Shown: piece by piece, positions 25,001-36,320 of the stretch
Layout: every line of letters begins with the position of its first letter
Position numbering within the stretch: position 1 is the stretch's first letter
Source of the DNA: Hofstenia miamia
Taxonomy: Eukaryota; Xenacoelomorpha; Acoela
Assembly (NCBI GenBank): GCA_004352715.1
Contig: SCFE01000002.1
Coordinates: 2,910,644 to 2,974,643 of the forward strand
Direction: 5' to 3'
DNA length: 64,000 bases
Position numbers and translations under genes: made by a program
The notes under the pieces: generated by a model
Told to the model about the DNA's origin: nothing
Databases searched by the model: none
What the model saw: the letters and a program-made list of their open reading frames with translations, nothing else

Positions 25001-28000
25001 TAGAAAGTGCTTGTAATAAATAAAGTGCTCAAGTCTATTCTATAAAATCTTTCATTGTGATTTTCATGTACTAAATATTTAAGAAAATCAATGCTAAATG
25101 TCTCATTACTGAACCCCACTTCATTACCTACATATATGTTTAATTTAATTCACTGTATAAAAACCTGTTTTGTCAGTATGGAAGACGTCTGCAACTGTTC
25201 TGCCCCATCTCTTAAAAACAACATTCGTCGACCAAGATCCTCGAAATCGCGACTTGAAGAAAACCCGTAAGAAAATGTGTGGTGATGGTTTTTGCATGAA
25301 ACTTAGAAAAGTAATATTACACTTTGTGTTTCTTGCCTGTCCTAGTGTTGTCTATAAACAGCATGCAATGTCTGGTATTATATTGTCGGTTCTGCTACAA
25401 AAGTGGTGTTTCCTTGAGTTTTTTATAACAGTGCATGCATTAAGCAGATATACAATTGCAATGAAAATTATTTTTTTCATTTTAGTCAGGGTGTAGATCC
25501 CGATGCTATGTATTCTGCACTTGGTCGCCCTGTTGGTGGGAGTCATACGATGACTCATTCAGCACGCAGACAAACTAAAACACCTCTAAGGTATATTATT
25601 TTTTATAGTGTTCACATCAATACTTATCTTTTCATGTACTATTATAGACTTTGAATAGTAATTAGTGCTACTAAGATTGATTATTATTTAAGTTCAGTTG
25701 TAGGCTAAATCTATGATAAAACGCGTCTTATCTTAATGTAGTTGTACATTTGTGAACTAAAATGTGTCTGTAATTGCTTCTGCATTAATTGCATCTGAAT
25801 GTGTCAGATTAAATCTAAAAAGTGTTAATCAAGCGGTTGTATTTTTTAATAAATTCTGCAGAAGTTTATGTAAATTTTCTAGACTCTATCACTGCCAGTT
25901 TCAAATATTTACCTTGAAATTGATCCCAGTCCCTGACCATTAACAGTTTTTTAAATATTCTGGTATAACTTTTATCATCATATCACTTACATCGTTTCAT
26001 TAAAAACTTAGTCATAGAGCAATATTAATGGTCCTACGGAATTCAAAATATATATTTTAGTCATTGTATCAAATCATTGTATCAAAATGATTGGTCAATT
26101 TTTCATTAAAAAATGGGTAACAGTGAAAAACTAAGGCAATGTGATTTAAGAAGTTCTATAATAAAATTACCATATAACGTAAATCGATATTAGGATTTAA
26201 GATATGCTTACATTAAGTCAAAGCCATGGCCTAAGATTTTCAATTGTGATTATTTTAGTGTCTGGTTTTCTCGAGGGAGTAATGACTTGGAGATCAGTGG
26301 ATGATCTACTTGCAATCGAATCACTTGTCATTTTCTTCACTTTCAATACTACAATTAAGCGACATGTTTCTTTAAACTCATCCGCCTTTTCGGCATTGAT
26401 TTGTAGCCCACTGTGCTTGTTTGAAGTACGAAATGACCTTATTTAAAATTTTGGCTTATTTTGTGCATCAACTGTGACTGATTGCACTCTATCGAATGTT
26501 GTTAATTTAAACGAATGCTCAATTATTAAACATTAAATGTTAGTTTTGTAGAAATTAATTGCGGAATTTAGTGCTGTCATTCAAGAAGACGATGTCCCAA
26601 CTACCAACTTCGCTGAGATGGATATCATGGGAGTTGATGGACGGATTTACAGAGGAAGAAAAGAAGAGGCTCCAAATTCAGCTGTTACTGAGCTTCCAGA
26701 GATTAGTGCTCCACCCTCCGCAGCGGTAAATATTTTTTCATAATTTTATAAGCAGTTTTACACTAATATTAAATCTAAAAATATTTTGTTGTTTTTTTCA
26801 AGATGCCAATAATAAGGGTTTTGTGATTGCGCAATAAAAAATTAGCTTTGGTTAGAAAAATAATTGTTCAAAAGTTTCATTTTTAAAGAGTTTATTCAAA
26901 AGATTACCTATTATACGTATATCAAATTTTACTTATAGTTAGGGTGCCATAACTTATAAATCAATGCAAATCGGATAGGTTCAGAAAATTTTAATTTTCG
27001 GGATCATGAAAAGTAAAATACTTTTGTTTATTCCAGGCGAGGTTCTCAACTGTTCTTTGAACACATTTATCTATATGAACTTGAAAAGAGTTTTTATCAT
27101 ATTTACCGAACAACGTTGTTTAATTTTTGCTTCAATCTAAAAGGTATTGTACCTGTATACATTTTACTGACTGAATTTTTTAGTCTCTTTCTGATTGTCA
27201 TCTATTCTATGGTATATACGCATAGTTGGAAATTGTCCCGTCCGATATGATCTGCAATGTATGCAAATAATCGGTCATATTCCGTCTCTTCAATTGTATT
27301 CGGTCTCACACCTCACTCTCAAACATATAGATGCAGATTATTCAATCAAACAAATTGTCATTAATTTCTAATAGAATTCCTTAGCAATTACATAATTATA
27401 GAGCGTAGTCAGGAGTCTTGAGCACCACAATTCCATAAATAATGAACGCCTGTACTTAAAAATATACAAATGGATTCTATTCTGTGCTAATCCTCAAAAA
27501 TTCATAGTGACGTTGTAGTTTGTTCAATATTCTTAACCTCCATTGATTATATATTAACATTGTACCACCAATATTATGCTAGAAAATATCTAGTTTGAGA
27601 CCTGTTTTTCAAAGCTCCAAATGGGTAGATCAAGCAGACAGCCGATCAAAATTCATCTCATGGTCAATTGCGTTGCTCATTCACTATGTGAATATATTTA
27701 TTCCTCATTATTGAAAAGCTAGCACGAAAGTTGCTTTACGAGACAACCAGTTCTAGTCAAATGGAGGAGATTTTTCCTACATTGGTTTAACAATTATTTA
27801 TTTTTTAATTATATTTTGTTATAGTATGTGGGCCTCAAGCGCGTTCTAGCAACAGAAAGGAGGGCACTTGCAGATTTGATAATTGTAGTACTAGTAATAA
27901 GCATGCGAATGAGAAAGATTTCTGAAGCATATGGACCATATTGAACAGCTCTCTTGTGCAACTGGAAAAGAGCTTATTAAGAGCCTTCCGGACTGTTAAT

Positions 28001-31000
28001 GCAATTTTGAATGAGATTTGTGCATGAGCTGGAGAGGGGGTCAGTATAATCTTTTAAGAACATATACAAAAGGATCAATTGTACGAGCAATTATTTCAAA
28101 TCGAGCAGCACGGCTAAGAACCACTTGTAGTTTTCTTATGAGGTTGTTGGGCAGACAATCATATAAACCATTAAATATATACAGTAACCTAGAGCGGCGA
28201 TCCTTTCTCAACATCTTTAATTAATTTTCTCCTGATTTGTNNNNNNNNNNNNNNNNNNNNNAAAAGAGCTTATTAAGAGCCTTCCGGACTGTTAATGCAA
28301 TTTTGAATGAGATTTGTGCATGAGCTGGAGAGGGGGTCAGTATAATCTTTTAAGAACATATACAAAAGGATCAATTGTACGAGCAATTATTTCAAATCGA
28401 GCAGCACGGCTAAGAACCACTTGTAGTTTTCTTATGAGGTTGTTGGGCAGACAATCATATAAACCATTAAATATATACAGTAACCTAGAGCGGCGATCCT
28501 TTCTCAACATCTTTAATTAATTTTCTCCTGATTTGTCAATAGTTTCTTAAAGTAACTATTGCCAAATAACATGAAGTACAAACAGCATGGTATAACAGCA
28601 AAGAGTTCCAAGCAACGCTAAGGTTATTCACAATTGACGAAGTAACCAAGTTGCTATCACAATTGAAGGTCTCAATCCGCCATGGGAACTGTGAAGATGT
28701 AATCCGTAAGCATTCAGTCATCTCTGAATATGCAAACATATTTGCTCCAAGACAATGCTGAATACCAAATACACGGTGAATATTATCCGGAGTAACACTG
28801 CATTTTGGTGTCATTAGCATACCCATAGTAAACTCGTTATGCTAAAGGAAGTGGTCGAACTTCTATACGTTAACAACATTAACAAATATCGTTTTATATT
28901 AAAATGACTGTAAACTGAATCGTTAATTTGCACTCTGAATAAATTCGCGAATATATGTTAATGGTGACCAAGTTTGCGTTAAAGGCGTGTTTTTACTCAA
29001 TTTTTATTACAAATAGGCTTGACACATTTGGGTTCTGCACAATTCTTGTAATATATCTAAGCAAATATATTTATTAAGGTACGCAGACTGCATTTAGAGC
29101 TAACCTTGTTGTTTACGGATGCGTTTTCACTTGTTAACGTATTGAATTTGGATCACTTTCCTAATTTGCAATATTTTGAATTATGGAAGAATATAGTGAA
29201 AGGGACATGGAGAGGAAGCACATTTGTCAATAACTACTGGCTGTGTTCTTTTGTATAAGAAGAATTGAAACCAAATAAGACTTCATCTTAAATCTGAAAT
29301 TGTTTTTCCAACTTAGTCAGTGAGATCCCGGGTTTCAGTGTAACGAATGCAGACGAAAATTCCAAATTACAAAACAGTATAAAACGCAAGCCTCTATCGC
29401 CAGAACTATATCACTTTGAACTCGAGCCCTGTATTCTCCCTATTACTTAACTTACTACAGAGAGAAACATTTCATTCTATTTGAGATGGTCAAGCAATTG
29501 GAATTTGTCAAAAATAAAGCACAGTTCTGTGGTTCTTAACATGCTGCTGTCAAATGATTACTTTTTTTAAAATAAGAGACTTAAACGCGTTTTTCCAACA
29601 CTTTGGAATATACGCAATCGTCAATGAAGAGTTAGAGCCAAATGCAAGAAATAAACGTTGTGGTTTTAAAAGGAACAGGTTTCTAGTTAATATATTGTGT
29701 TAACAGACGTGCTTAGCTTGTGGGCTTACTACTTTTATATCGATTAGTTGACTTAATCATTCCAAAATTTTTAACCGCATCATAATTTCTTATCCAAAAA
29801 TTTATATTTAAATTTAGGGTGATTTAGGGGATACCATAAGTTAAGATTTAAATCATTCCATGCTACTTAGTTATGTGTATTCATAAATATCTAGGCCTCA
29901 ACACTTAAATGTTCTTTCTAATAAAATATATTGTATTCTTTCAATTATTTATTGCCCGATTTGTTCTTATCTTATAACTCAGTTATCATTTTTTAAGTCT
30001 TTAGTAAACACAACATTGATTAATGCGATTTCCCATCTAAAATGTAATGTTTACCAATTTTTTTAAGGATGTCCTAGTGATTTCTGACGTCCAATAAAAG
30101 TAAGTATATGCATGGATTCTTTATGTCTGTGCTATATGCATGTTTTTACTTGTGTGTAATAAGTCTTAGAATTTTGTACCAATTTGTGTCCCCTTATGAA
30201 ATATTTTATTTTGGAGATTAGTTAATGTGCGTTGATTGCTTTTTTAAATTTGAGTAGACTTCCATATCGCTTTGTTTGCTCAAAAAATTCATTAAGCAGA
30301 AACAAGTTCTTTATAATTGCAGGATATATGAACCGATGCCTTAAATTTGCTGTTTGCAATATCTTTTTTGAAAACATTAAGTCTGCCTTAACTATATTTA
30401 AAGCATTGAGTTAAATCACATGATTTTCTTCAAAAGATTCTGTCTATGTTATACATCGACAGAGATATGGATTTAATTGGTTCCTTTTCACAAAGAAACA
30501 AAACAAAGAAACAAAGTCAGACTATATGTAACGGAAATTAGACAACTGTGTGCTCTGCTGAATAGTTTCAAGAAAAAATGTAACTACATGCATGCCATCA
30601 CCTGTTAGCTAATCAGTGAAATATTAGCTGGAATCCTAAGGATTTTGTGTTTCTTTGAATTAATTTTTTTAAGAAATGAATCCAGATAAAATATAAGTTT
30701 AATGCATATGAGCTGTTTCAGTGCTATTTTTAATTAGTATTTTACTATATTTTTCAGTTCTGGGTAATATTTAAGTGGGATGAAGTATTTTTGCATTAAA
30801 GTAACTATGCAGTAAACCTGCATGGAAAAATGGATGATTTTGCTTGCTGCATTTCGATTTGGTTTCATCATTACATATGTTTTTGTATCAATAATTTTTA
30901 CTTTTAAATTTAGTCAAGACGTGCGCGAACTACTTCTAAGAGATCACGACCGAAACCTTCTACTCCGTCTTCTATTGAAATGCATGAATCAGTGATCGCA

Positions 31001-31039
31001 CCTCCCGCTGCGGTTCCTGAGATTTCTACACTTGGCTAA
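10126..31039 (+). CDS. QRICH2-type DUF4795 coiled-coil protein, 20 exons, ~701 aa
   Basis: I joined exons by frame-consistent GT-AG introns: 10126-10173, 10218-10341, 10386-10526, 10566-10645, 10687-10791, 11345-11464, 12926-13048, 13435-13572, 15435-15557, 15915-15989, 17966-18064, 18121-18302, 18973-19029, 19043-19105, 20392-20442, 20521-20622, 25177-25266, 25486-25590, 26572-26725, 30914-31039 (2106 nt with stop). The start is fixed by MTTLAELVDLSLGTPE, followed by IGAVNFSILHNVLHQIL, which matches the family N-terminus. Residues ~85-440 are charged coiled coil. Then come DPDAAGFRK (~444-453), CLSCD (459) and CISCD (480), RPYTIYELEQI (528), GRPVGGSHT (587) and VDGRIYRGR (630). Vertebrate QRICH2 is needed for sperm flagellum formation; a flagellar or axonemal role here is inference. 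The long glutamine-rich part of mammalian QRICH2 is absent. Exon 9 has a second in-frame acceptor (start 15462) that would drop 9 residues. Exons 13/14 are unusual (separate entry). Orthology to QRICH2 versus its relative C16orf96 is not resolved. Confidence 0.88.
11994..12209 (+). other. Unassigned 71-codon open frame in intron 6
   Basis: The frame is open from a stop at 11991 to TAA at 12207-12209, has no initiating Met near its start, and ends FDKTLKEFNSLIK. Its C-terminal half is an amphipathic Leu/Lys-rich stretch (includes LKLDLLEKSKLL). Splicing exon 6 to the AG at 12089-12090 does not give this frame, so it is not an obvious alternative 3' exon of the host gene. It may be chance or a repeat relic. 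Confidence 0.2.
16484..17034. mobile_element. MITE-like inverted-repeat element in intron 10
   Basis: The left end TAGCGTTCAAACCTACAACT (16484) is matched by the reverse complement of the right end, TAGCGTTTAGATCTACAACT (ending 17034), both followed by TTGTT. The left terminal motif recurs internally near 16550 (CATTCAGACCTACGACTTTG). There is no coding capacity. I find no clear target-site duplication, so the superfamily is unassigned. Confidence 0.65.
18361..18620. mobile_element. ~260-bp MITE in intron 12, 13-bp TIR
   Basis: It starts TGGCGCATTTAGG and ends with its exact reverse complement CCTAAATGCGCCA. Inside the TIRs lie a G8 run on the left and C5-C6 runs on the right, unlike the AT-rich surroundings. 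There is no coding capacity and no convincing target-site duplication. The design (short TIR then a homopolymer G block) resembles the element starting near 63914. Confidence 0.75.
18973..19105 (+). other. Tandem CxSCD exons 13 and 14 separated by 13 nt
   Basis: Exon 13 (18973-19029, 57 nt) encodes SATFFCLSCDKRVRNSAQ. Exon 14 (19043-19105, 63 nt) encodes PYSQRVFCISCDRPLDMAPN. Both begin and end in the same phase, so either one or both keeps the frame. Between them is GTACGTATTTTAG, 13 nt with a good donor (GTACGT, as in introns 6 and 7) and an acceptor. Reading through hits a TAG and shifts frame. Options are mutually exclusive exons (an intron this short should not be spliceable), a collapsed longer intron in the assembly, or a real 13-nt intron. 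Together the two pairs would make a CxxC-x17-CxxC zinc-knuckle-like pattern. Confidence 0.75.
19715..20231. mobile_element. hAT-like MITE in intron 14 with an internal palindrome
   Basis: The left end is TAGAGATGAGCGTGGTAC; the reverse complement of the right end is TAGAGTTGAACGCGGTAT (14/18). TAGAG-type ends are common in animal hAT elements, with 8-bp duplications. Here GTCAACAT (left) and GTCATGCT (right) match only 5/8. A near-perfect palindrome at about 19937-19979 (AAGTATTTAAATGACGTGAT ... AAATACTT) contains two TGACGT cores. No transposase is seen. Confidence 0.55.
20975..21015. repeat. (TA)n microsatellite
   Basis: About 20 uninterrupted TA dinucleotides in intron 16. Confidence 0.95.
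21455..22018. mobile_element. Tc1/mariner-type non-autonomous element in intron 16
   Basis: Left TIR GGGTGTGACAAAAGTAACCA (21460-21479) pairs with right TIR TGGTTACTTTTGTTACACCC (21995-22014), differing at one position. Both are set in TA-rich flanks, as expected for TA target duplication, and the right side runs straight into a (TA)n array to 22042 followed by NN (22043-22044). The ~560-bp body has no intact transposase. Mariner-like affiliation is inferred from the TIR and TA flanks. Confidence 0.7.
26218..26442 (-). other. Antisense 74-codon open frame in intron 18, unassigned
   Basis: The minus-strand frame is open from 26442 to TGA at 26218. It reads like coding sequence (SGLQINAEKADEFKE early, then a Lys/Ser/Thr-rich tail) and contains an internal Met. 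The GLQIN-x-EK portion faintly recalls the region after the YADD box of LINE reverse transcriptases. No further motif supports this, so it is either a repeat relic or chance. Confidence 0.25.
27966..28536. repeat. 275-bp exact repeat flanking a 21-N gap (assembly artefact)
   Basis: 27966-28240 and 28262-28536 are identical as far as I can read and flank N at 28241-28261, inside intron 19. The same 68-codon frame appears in both copies (28018, 28314) and has no recognisable domain. As at 4640, this looks like a gap-closing artefact. Confidence 0.85.
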
Positions 31040-31130
31040 ATCTTCTGATTTGTTTCCTTTTTATTTGGTGCTAAATTCACTTTCACTGTACATTTAATTT
31101 CGTGTTTAAATTTCGAATTCTATTTTATTC

Positions 31131-31136
31131 AATAAA
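31131..31136 (+). terminator. Poly(A) signal AATAAA of the QRICH2-like gene
   Basis: AATAAA occurs 92 nt after the TAA stop, followed within 20-40 nt by T-rich sequence. This fits a short 3' UTR. Confidence 0.7.
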
Positions 31137-31139
31137 CTA

Positions 31140-32270
31140 ATACTGTATTTTTATAAAATATATTTTTTTGAATATATCATCATTTTTGACATTTGCAATA
31201 CAGAATTTATATTCATAGTTTTAAGACTATCAGCTTTACAGTAGGACACAATATGTAAAAAAGTTAATTTCAGAAATGTAGGCAATATGTTTCATTCCTA
31301 GCATCAGGTTTCATTTCTTCATTGTGAAATGAAATTTTGCGGGACAATTTGCTTACATTCAACGCCTCTGGGGAACTTATTGGAAAATGTCTTTACCTAT
31401 GTTTACGTTATCTAAAGTTTACCAAATTCAAATATATTTAGAATGAAAAGTATTCCTATTAATGCACAATTTTTTTGGAAAGACTGATTTGCACGTTTTG
31501 CAAATATTCCCTTTCATTGATACTATGCTAAACAAATTCAGCAATGTATTGATTGATACAAGACTTGAGAATATATATTTCTTATATTTCTGATTGCAAA
31601 AAAATGTGTAAATATGAAATCTTATTTTTAACATATATCTGATTTTACATCAAAATGCACTTCAAATTTGAATTAACAACGTAAAAACAATAGGCGGGTG
31701 CCAAAAATAAAAAGTATTGCTAAATTATTGCAAATTATTTAAGCATGGCACATTGATGTTTATATCCAACACTGTCAATTGTACGACTGAAAATAATACG
31801 TTAAACATTATGTTTATGAAAATTTGTTTTAGCAGTTGTATTGTAAATGTATATTTTTTTCTCATTGTCATTTAGTAGACTTGAGGGTTGAGCATTTGAT
31901 CCTCAAAGGAATTTTCAGGCAAACATTAATGGTTCCCTTCTAGGGGAAATAATTTCCTTCCATGGTATTTTCAACTTTTTATATTTGACAATATAGCTTT
32001 CCTAATTTTGTCAAGTAAACATTTTTGTAGATTTAAATTTAAAAAAAAACACTCGACTAAAAGAGATATATTTCGCTCAATTTGAGCATCGTCATATATA
32101 AAAATTCACTCTAAATAGGCACTGTTTAATTTAAAAATATCATTGTGCAACTAAGCGTTGATTAGAGGTAATTTACGCTGATATATGTAATCATCTTTGG
32201 TGTTAAGACTTGGTTGCATTGATCATATGTATATATATTTTGATGTCATAATGTAATCCACATTTTCTTA
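31140..32270. other. AT-rich intergenic, nothing recognised
   Basis: No repeat ends, coding motif or RNA gene could be recognised between the poly(A) signal and the Penelope-like remnant. Confidence 0.5.
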
Positions 32271-32279
32271 GGTGTTCTG

Positions 32280-32669
32280 ATATTGTTGACTTAGTTTGTA
32301 CTCTTTTATTCTTCTGCTTAGTTGTCTGTTATGATATCCAATATAGTCCTGACTGCAGGTGCTATTGATTATATACATAACATTGGACTTTTAAGATATC
32401 TTTGTTATTGATTTGAACTCTAGGTTTTGACTAAGCTTTCGCGTTTTATAAGCAAATCTTACATTTTCTTTTATATAATATATTATTCGTATTTGATTAA
32501 TCATATCTGTTGTTAGCTTAACTTTACATTCAATTTTAAAAGTGTGTTCATAATTATTCGAATGTTTTTCTGTCTTGTTCAATATTTCATCTATTGCTTC
32601 TTTAATAAAATTACTTGGATATTCGTTCTTAATCAGATGCGATTTCCAATTGATCATTTCGCTGCACAT
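32280..32669 (-). mobile_element. Penelope-like element, degenerate GIY-YIG endonuclease end
   Basis: The minus strand is open from 32669 (MCSEMINWKSHLIKNEYPSN) to a single TAA at about 32391. The same frame then continues with VMYIINSTC, DYIGYHNRQLSRRIKEY and a stop. YIG-x(2)-R-Q-L-x(2)-R-I-K-E resembles the GIY-YIG endonuclease of Penelope-like retroelements (family consensus YIGxTxRxLxxRxxEH). The upstream part, with WKSHLIKNEYPSNFI, fits the linker preceding that domain. It is a relic, since the stop splits it and the RT domain is missing. Assignment rests on motif memory only. Confidence 0.55.
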
Positions 32670-32734
32670 TGTTTAATGCATGAATCATCAGTCGACTGAG
32701 GTATTGTTGCACTGTTTATGGTGGTTTTTCAAAA

Positions 32735-34320
32735 TCAGGTATTATCGCTCTTGACAGGATGGCTAAAAAGTTCTATAAAATGAAGCTGTGTAAATGAAAG
32801 TTTACTGTTAAGCAACCATTGATGGCAGAAAAACGCAACTAAATTGCCCCTACACCAGCTCCAAAGCATATTAAAATTATAATGTTTTGATCTGGAGTTC
32901 TGTTTATGAATAAAACCAGGCATTGAAATTGTATTATAAGGTGGTACGCTCATGATGAGTTAAAGAAATTTCAACATAGTATTCAAAATCATAAGCTGTC
33001 TTGGAAAAAGGAAGATTTGAAAATATAGTCCTTAGTTCTGCAAGAATTTCTCTTTAAAGCATTTAGTGCCCATCTTAATTGCACATCAAATTTCTTGAAA
33101 AAAGAGTTTTTTATATCACTAAATAATATAAATCAATAATTTAGATGACTCATTATAAACGAATGAAAAAAATTTAATTATGCACAAGCTGGTAATTGCA
33201 TTACTATCATTGACATGTTTCGTATACCGATGGCTATTTTACGATCAATTGCATTAATGTAAGATTTAAAATTTCGTTTAAAATATAAAATTACTCCTAA
33301 CAACTTGAAATTATCTACTGTCGGAATTATTGAGATTAACGGTTAAGACTGAAACATCGTAATTATTTTAGTGAAAAATACAAAATTCAGTTTTCTCTTC
33401 ATTTATAAGCAACCTGTGCATCCTGAAATATGCACATTATTTGTTACAATTTAATGCTATAAATTCAGTTGCCATATGCATGGATTTATTATCGCTCAAT
33501 ATGAATGTATCATTGCCGTATTGAATTAAATTTCAATCAGTTGTCCTGTGTACATGTATATTAAAAGATATCATTAATTAGCAATAAACTGGGTAAACTG
33601 ATCATTCTGAATCCATGTTTTTTTATGTTTTTATAGTTTTGTTTATTTTATGTTGTTATTGACGCATTAATTGTAGTATTAGCAGCTTTTGTTGAGGTGT
33701 GTAATTTTGCCAATTTACTACACTTGATAAGAAAGTCTATTCGATTCTATTGAAAAGAAATGAACCAAGAATTGTTCCTTGAAGAATACCATTATTAAGA
33801 AGTAGCAAATCTGAAAAACACATCGCTTATCTTTACTCTCTGATATATATGCTTCAAATAACTATTTATCAAATTTTGGATATTATATTAAAATCCCATA
33901 TATGATCATTTTTCTGTTAGTATGCTATTATTAATTGAATTACGAGTTTTAAAACGGTCTAAGCAAGCAATAGCTAGGAATTTATTTGCGACAAGTGAAG
34001 ATCTCCAATTCTCTGCCGTTTTTAAAAATGCATCAGAAGATGAAAAATATTTTCAAAATCCAAATTGAGTATTTGACAAAAGATTGTATTTATTTAGGTG
34101 CAAAAATCTCTCGAATACTTTACTTGTTGGAGAAGTGATTGAAATTGTTTGACTATTTTTGTCATGAGATGGGTGGTTTTTCTTATAAATAGGAGTGATA
34201 TGACCATTATTGGGCTCAAGTTTATGAATTGCTTTTAAGGTTTCAAAACCTGTTGTAAAACGGAAAGACAATTCGGGTTGAAAAAATGTAGCTGATTTAT
34301 TTATATACTTAACTATTGAA
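32735..34320 (-). mobile_element. LINE RT relic, same family as 38880-39660
   Basis: At 34053-34271 the minus strand encodes GHITPIYKKNHPSHDKNSQT ... FERFLHLNKYNLLSNTQFGF, the RT fingers motif of Jockey/CR1/L2-type LINEs (KxxxVxPIYKKG, QFGFR). Near 33750 a frame reads NGILQGTILGSFLFN (GVPQGTILGPLLF). The 3' part (32870-33330) aligns at DNA level with 38930-39310, including 'attataaggtggta' and 'gactcattataaacgaatga'. Stops and shifts are frequent. Confidence 0.7.
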
Positions 34321-34344
34321 CCATTGTATTTTCCTAGATTAATA

Positions 34345-34365
34345 AAGATAAGATAAGATAAGATA
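34345..34365. repeat. (AAGAT)n microsatellite
   Basis: About four AAGAT units follow AATAAAG, between two minus-strand LINE relics; possibly a LINE 3' tail. Confidence 0.8.
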
Positions 34366-34849
34366 TTCTTTATTCAGATATATGTTAACAATTAAATAAC
34401 TGATCATTTATCTGACTAGCGTCCTTAAATTATTAATCACACATGTATACAAATCACATAATTTTCAAAAACAAATCTTCCAGGCTACTGATAAATTTCC
34501 GATATTATATCTCTATTATTTATTAATCAACGTTTAATAACATAAACATCAAATAATGAACACATAAGTACAAATGAGTTTCAAAAAAAGCGCATGTTAA
34601 AAACAATATCAAGAAGCTTTGTTTTCTACAGGAATATATGAGGCAACTTCCAATTCATCATTTAATTCCACAATGCCAACATTAAAACGATCTTAAACTT
34701 GATTTAAAATCACAGCATCTTCAGGCTAGAAACGAATGTGATTGGCAATAATTTACTTCAATAACTACCGACACATGCAACCCCTTTTTAGCCAAATATG
34801 TCTTCTATATTTCTTTTCTCATCAGAAAACCACTGAATGTTATCCGCTA

Positions 34850-36320
34850 TCAAATGTCAATTAGCACAACCTGAACAAGTCGAAATGACAACTCCTTCGA
34901 CATAAACCTGTCTAGAAATTCTTGATTATCTAAAGTCCCTAGTACACAAGCGGCATTATGTTGAATAATTATCGATGTTATTGATTGATACAGAAATTCT
35001 TTTGCTCGTTTATCGCCAGATATATTTACAAGTTTGTCTCCTAGATCTTTCAAAAAACTTTTCGTCGAAGGTCCGCAATTTCCTTGAGTATCGAAAGCAA
35101 GGGGTTGGAACAAGTAGCCGCTATTGGATATTTCGGTATACTTTGCAGCTTTGCGTTCCTCGGCCTCTTTGATATGATTAACGTCCCGACAAATGCGACT
35201 AGGCGCCAGTGAATCCACAACGGTGACGTCCCACACGAGAGATTGTCCGCGAGACCAGGGTATTAAGGTCATTCCGTCTGGTCGTTTCCCATCGCTTCGA
35301 CATAAACCTGGTGGCTCTAAAACAGAATTGTAACCGGCAGTACCTATTGTGCGTTTAAAAAAATCATTTAGGTGACTATGTCGGCTAAACCTGCCAGCAC
35401 TCTTCTTGCAAGATAACCCATGGGTACCTAATTCATCAACAGGTGTTTCACATGAACAAATATGTTTTTCACAAATTTTAGAGCCCGTACGTAGAGCAAA
35501 ACTAATTCTAAATTGAGCGTCAGTACATTTTAAACCCAGAGATTTTGATGGCAGTGCATTCAACCTGGAACCTTGAAATTTGCCTTTAAAGGCGGTTAAT
35601 ATTTTTTATTGTATTCGTTGCATCCGGAAATGATGTCACTAAAATTTTTTTCATGTACCGGTTCCAGCCAATCCTTTTGAAAAGGTGAGTCACAGGGTAA
35701 AACAGTCGAGGTCACTTGGTTTTGCCATGCACGGAGGGCTGAATTAGAATAAATGTCGGGAAGTGTCTTGCCATGCAATATATTACTTATTAGCTTGAAA
35801 GATCCAGTCACAGACGCTAAATAAGCTGAAGGGGCAATATTTACAACGGAAGGGATACCCATTCCACTAAGACGTACGGGTAGCTGTATTTGCATGGACT
35901 CGAGAGAATTTAAGCCAATGTTGCATGTCTTTTTTAAACATTCAATTAGACATTGATCAAATTTAATTAAAATTTCCTTTTTAAGAAAACAAGGAGCAGT
36001 CCTCAAATAAGTTCATCATGGGCACATGCAAACAATTTTTTAAAAGAAAAAAAGCATAATGTGTATCAATTTTTTCCAAATTTTTAGCCATGTTGGAGAA
36101 AGTATTAAGTTTCTCTGATAAACAATTCTCAACAGCTTTGTCTCCAATTGGTGCCCCAAGGATAACTAAGTCCTTTATTTCGGTTTCACTTACGCCAGGG
36201 CATACTTCGTAGAATTCTTGCATGATTTTTTTCTTTTTCCCATTAACAGGTGAACCTAAAAAGACAATTTCACACTTGCTAGGGTTAACAGATAGACCAA
36301 TTTTTTCCGCTGATAAATTA
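34850..36320 (-). mobile_element. 5'-truncated LINE: RT C-terminus plus restriction-like endonuclease
   Basis: Three minus-strand frames form one broken ORF. 36320-35981 reads IGLSVNPSKCEIVFLG then VILGAPIGDKAV (post-YADD RT region). After a frameshift, 36006-35596 begins LRTAPCFLKKEIL and contains LPVRLSGMGIPSV. 35563-34850 (237 aa) contains C-x-C ... GTHGLSCKKSAGRFSRHSHL, then KRPDGMTLIPW ... SLVWDVTVVDSLA. The RPDG-x(n)-WDVTV spacing resembles the PD-(D/E)xK restriction-like endonuclease of R2/R4/NeSL-type LINEs, which is inference. The catalytic RT box is missing because the copy is truncated upstream. The C-terminal 237-codon frame is the longest intact repeat frame in the window, so the insertion may be fairly young. 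Confidence 0.8.

Noticed and set aside
25170-25496. 108-codon plus frame
   Set aside because: Overlaps exon 17 in the wrong frame and runs through intron 17; exon 17 in the host frame fits both neighbours.
28018-28520. Two identical 68-codon frames
   Set aside because: Duplicate flanks of the N gap at 28241; no domain.
34975-35172. 65-codon plus frame
   Set aside because: Antisense of the restriction-like endonuclease part of the LINE.
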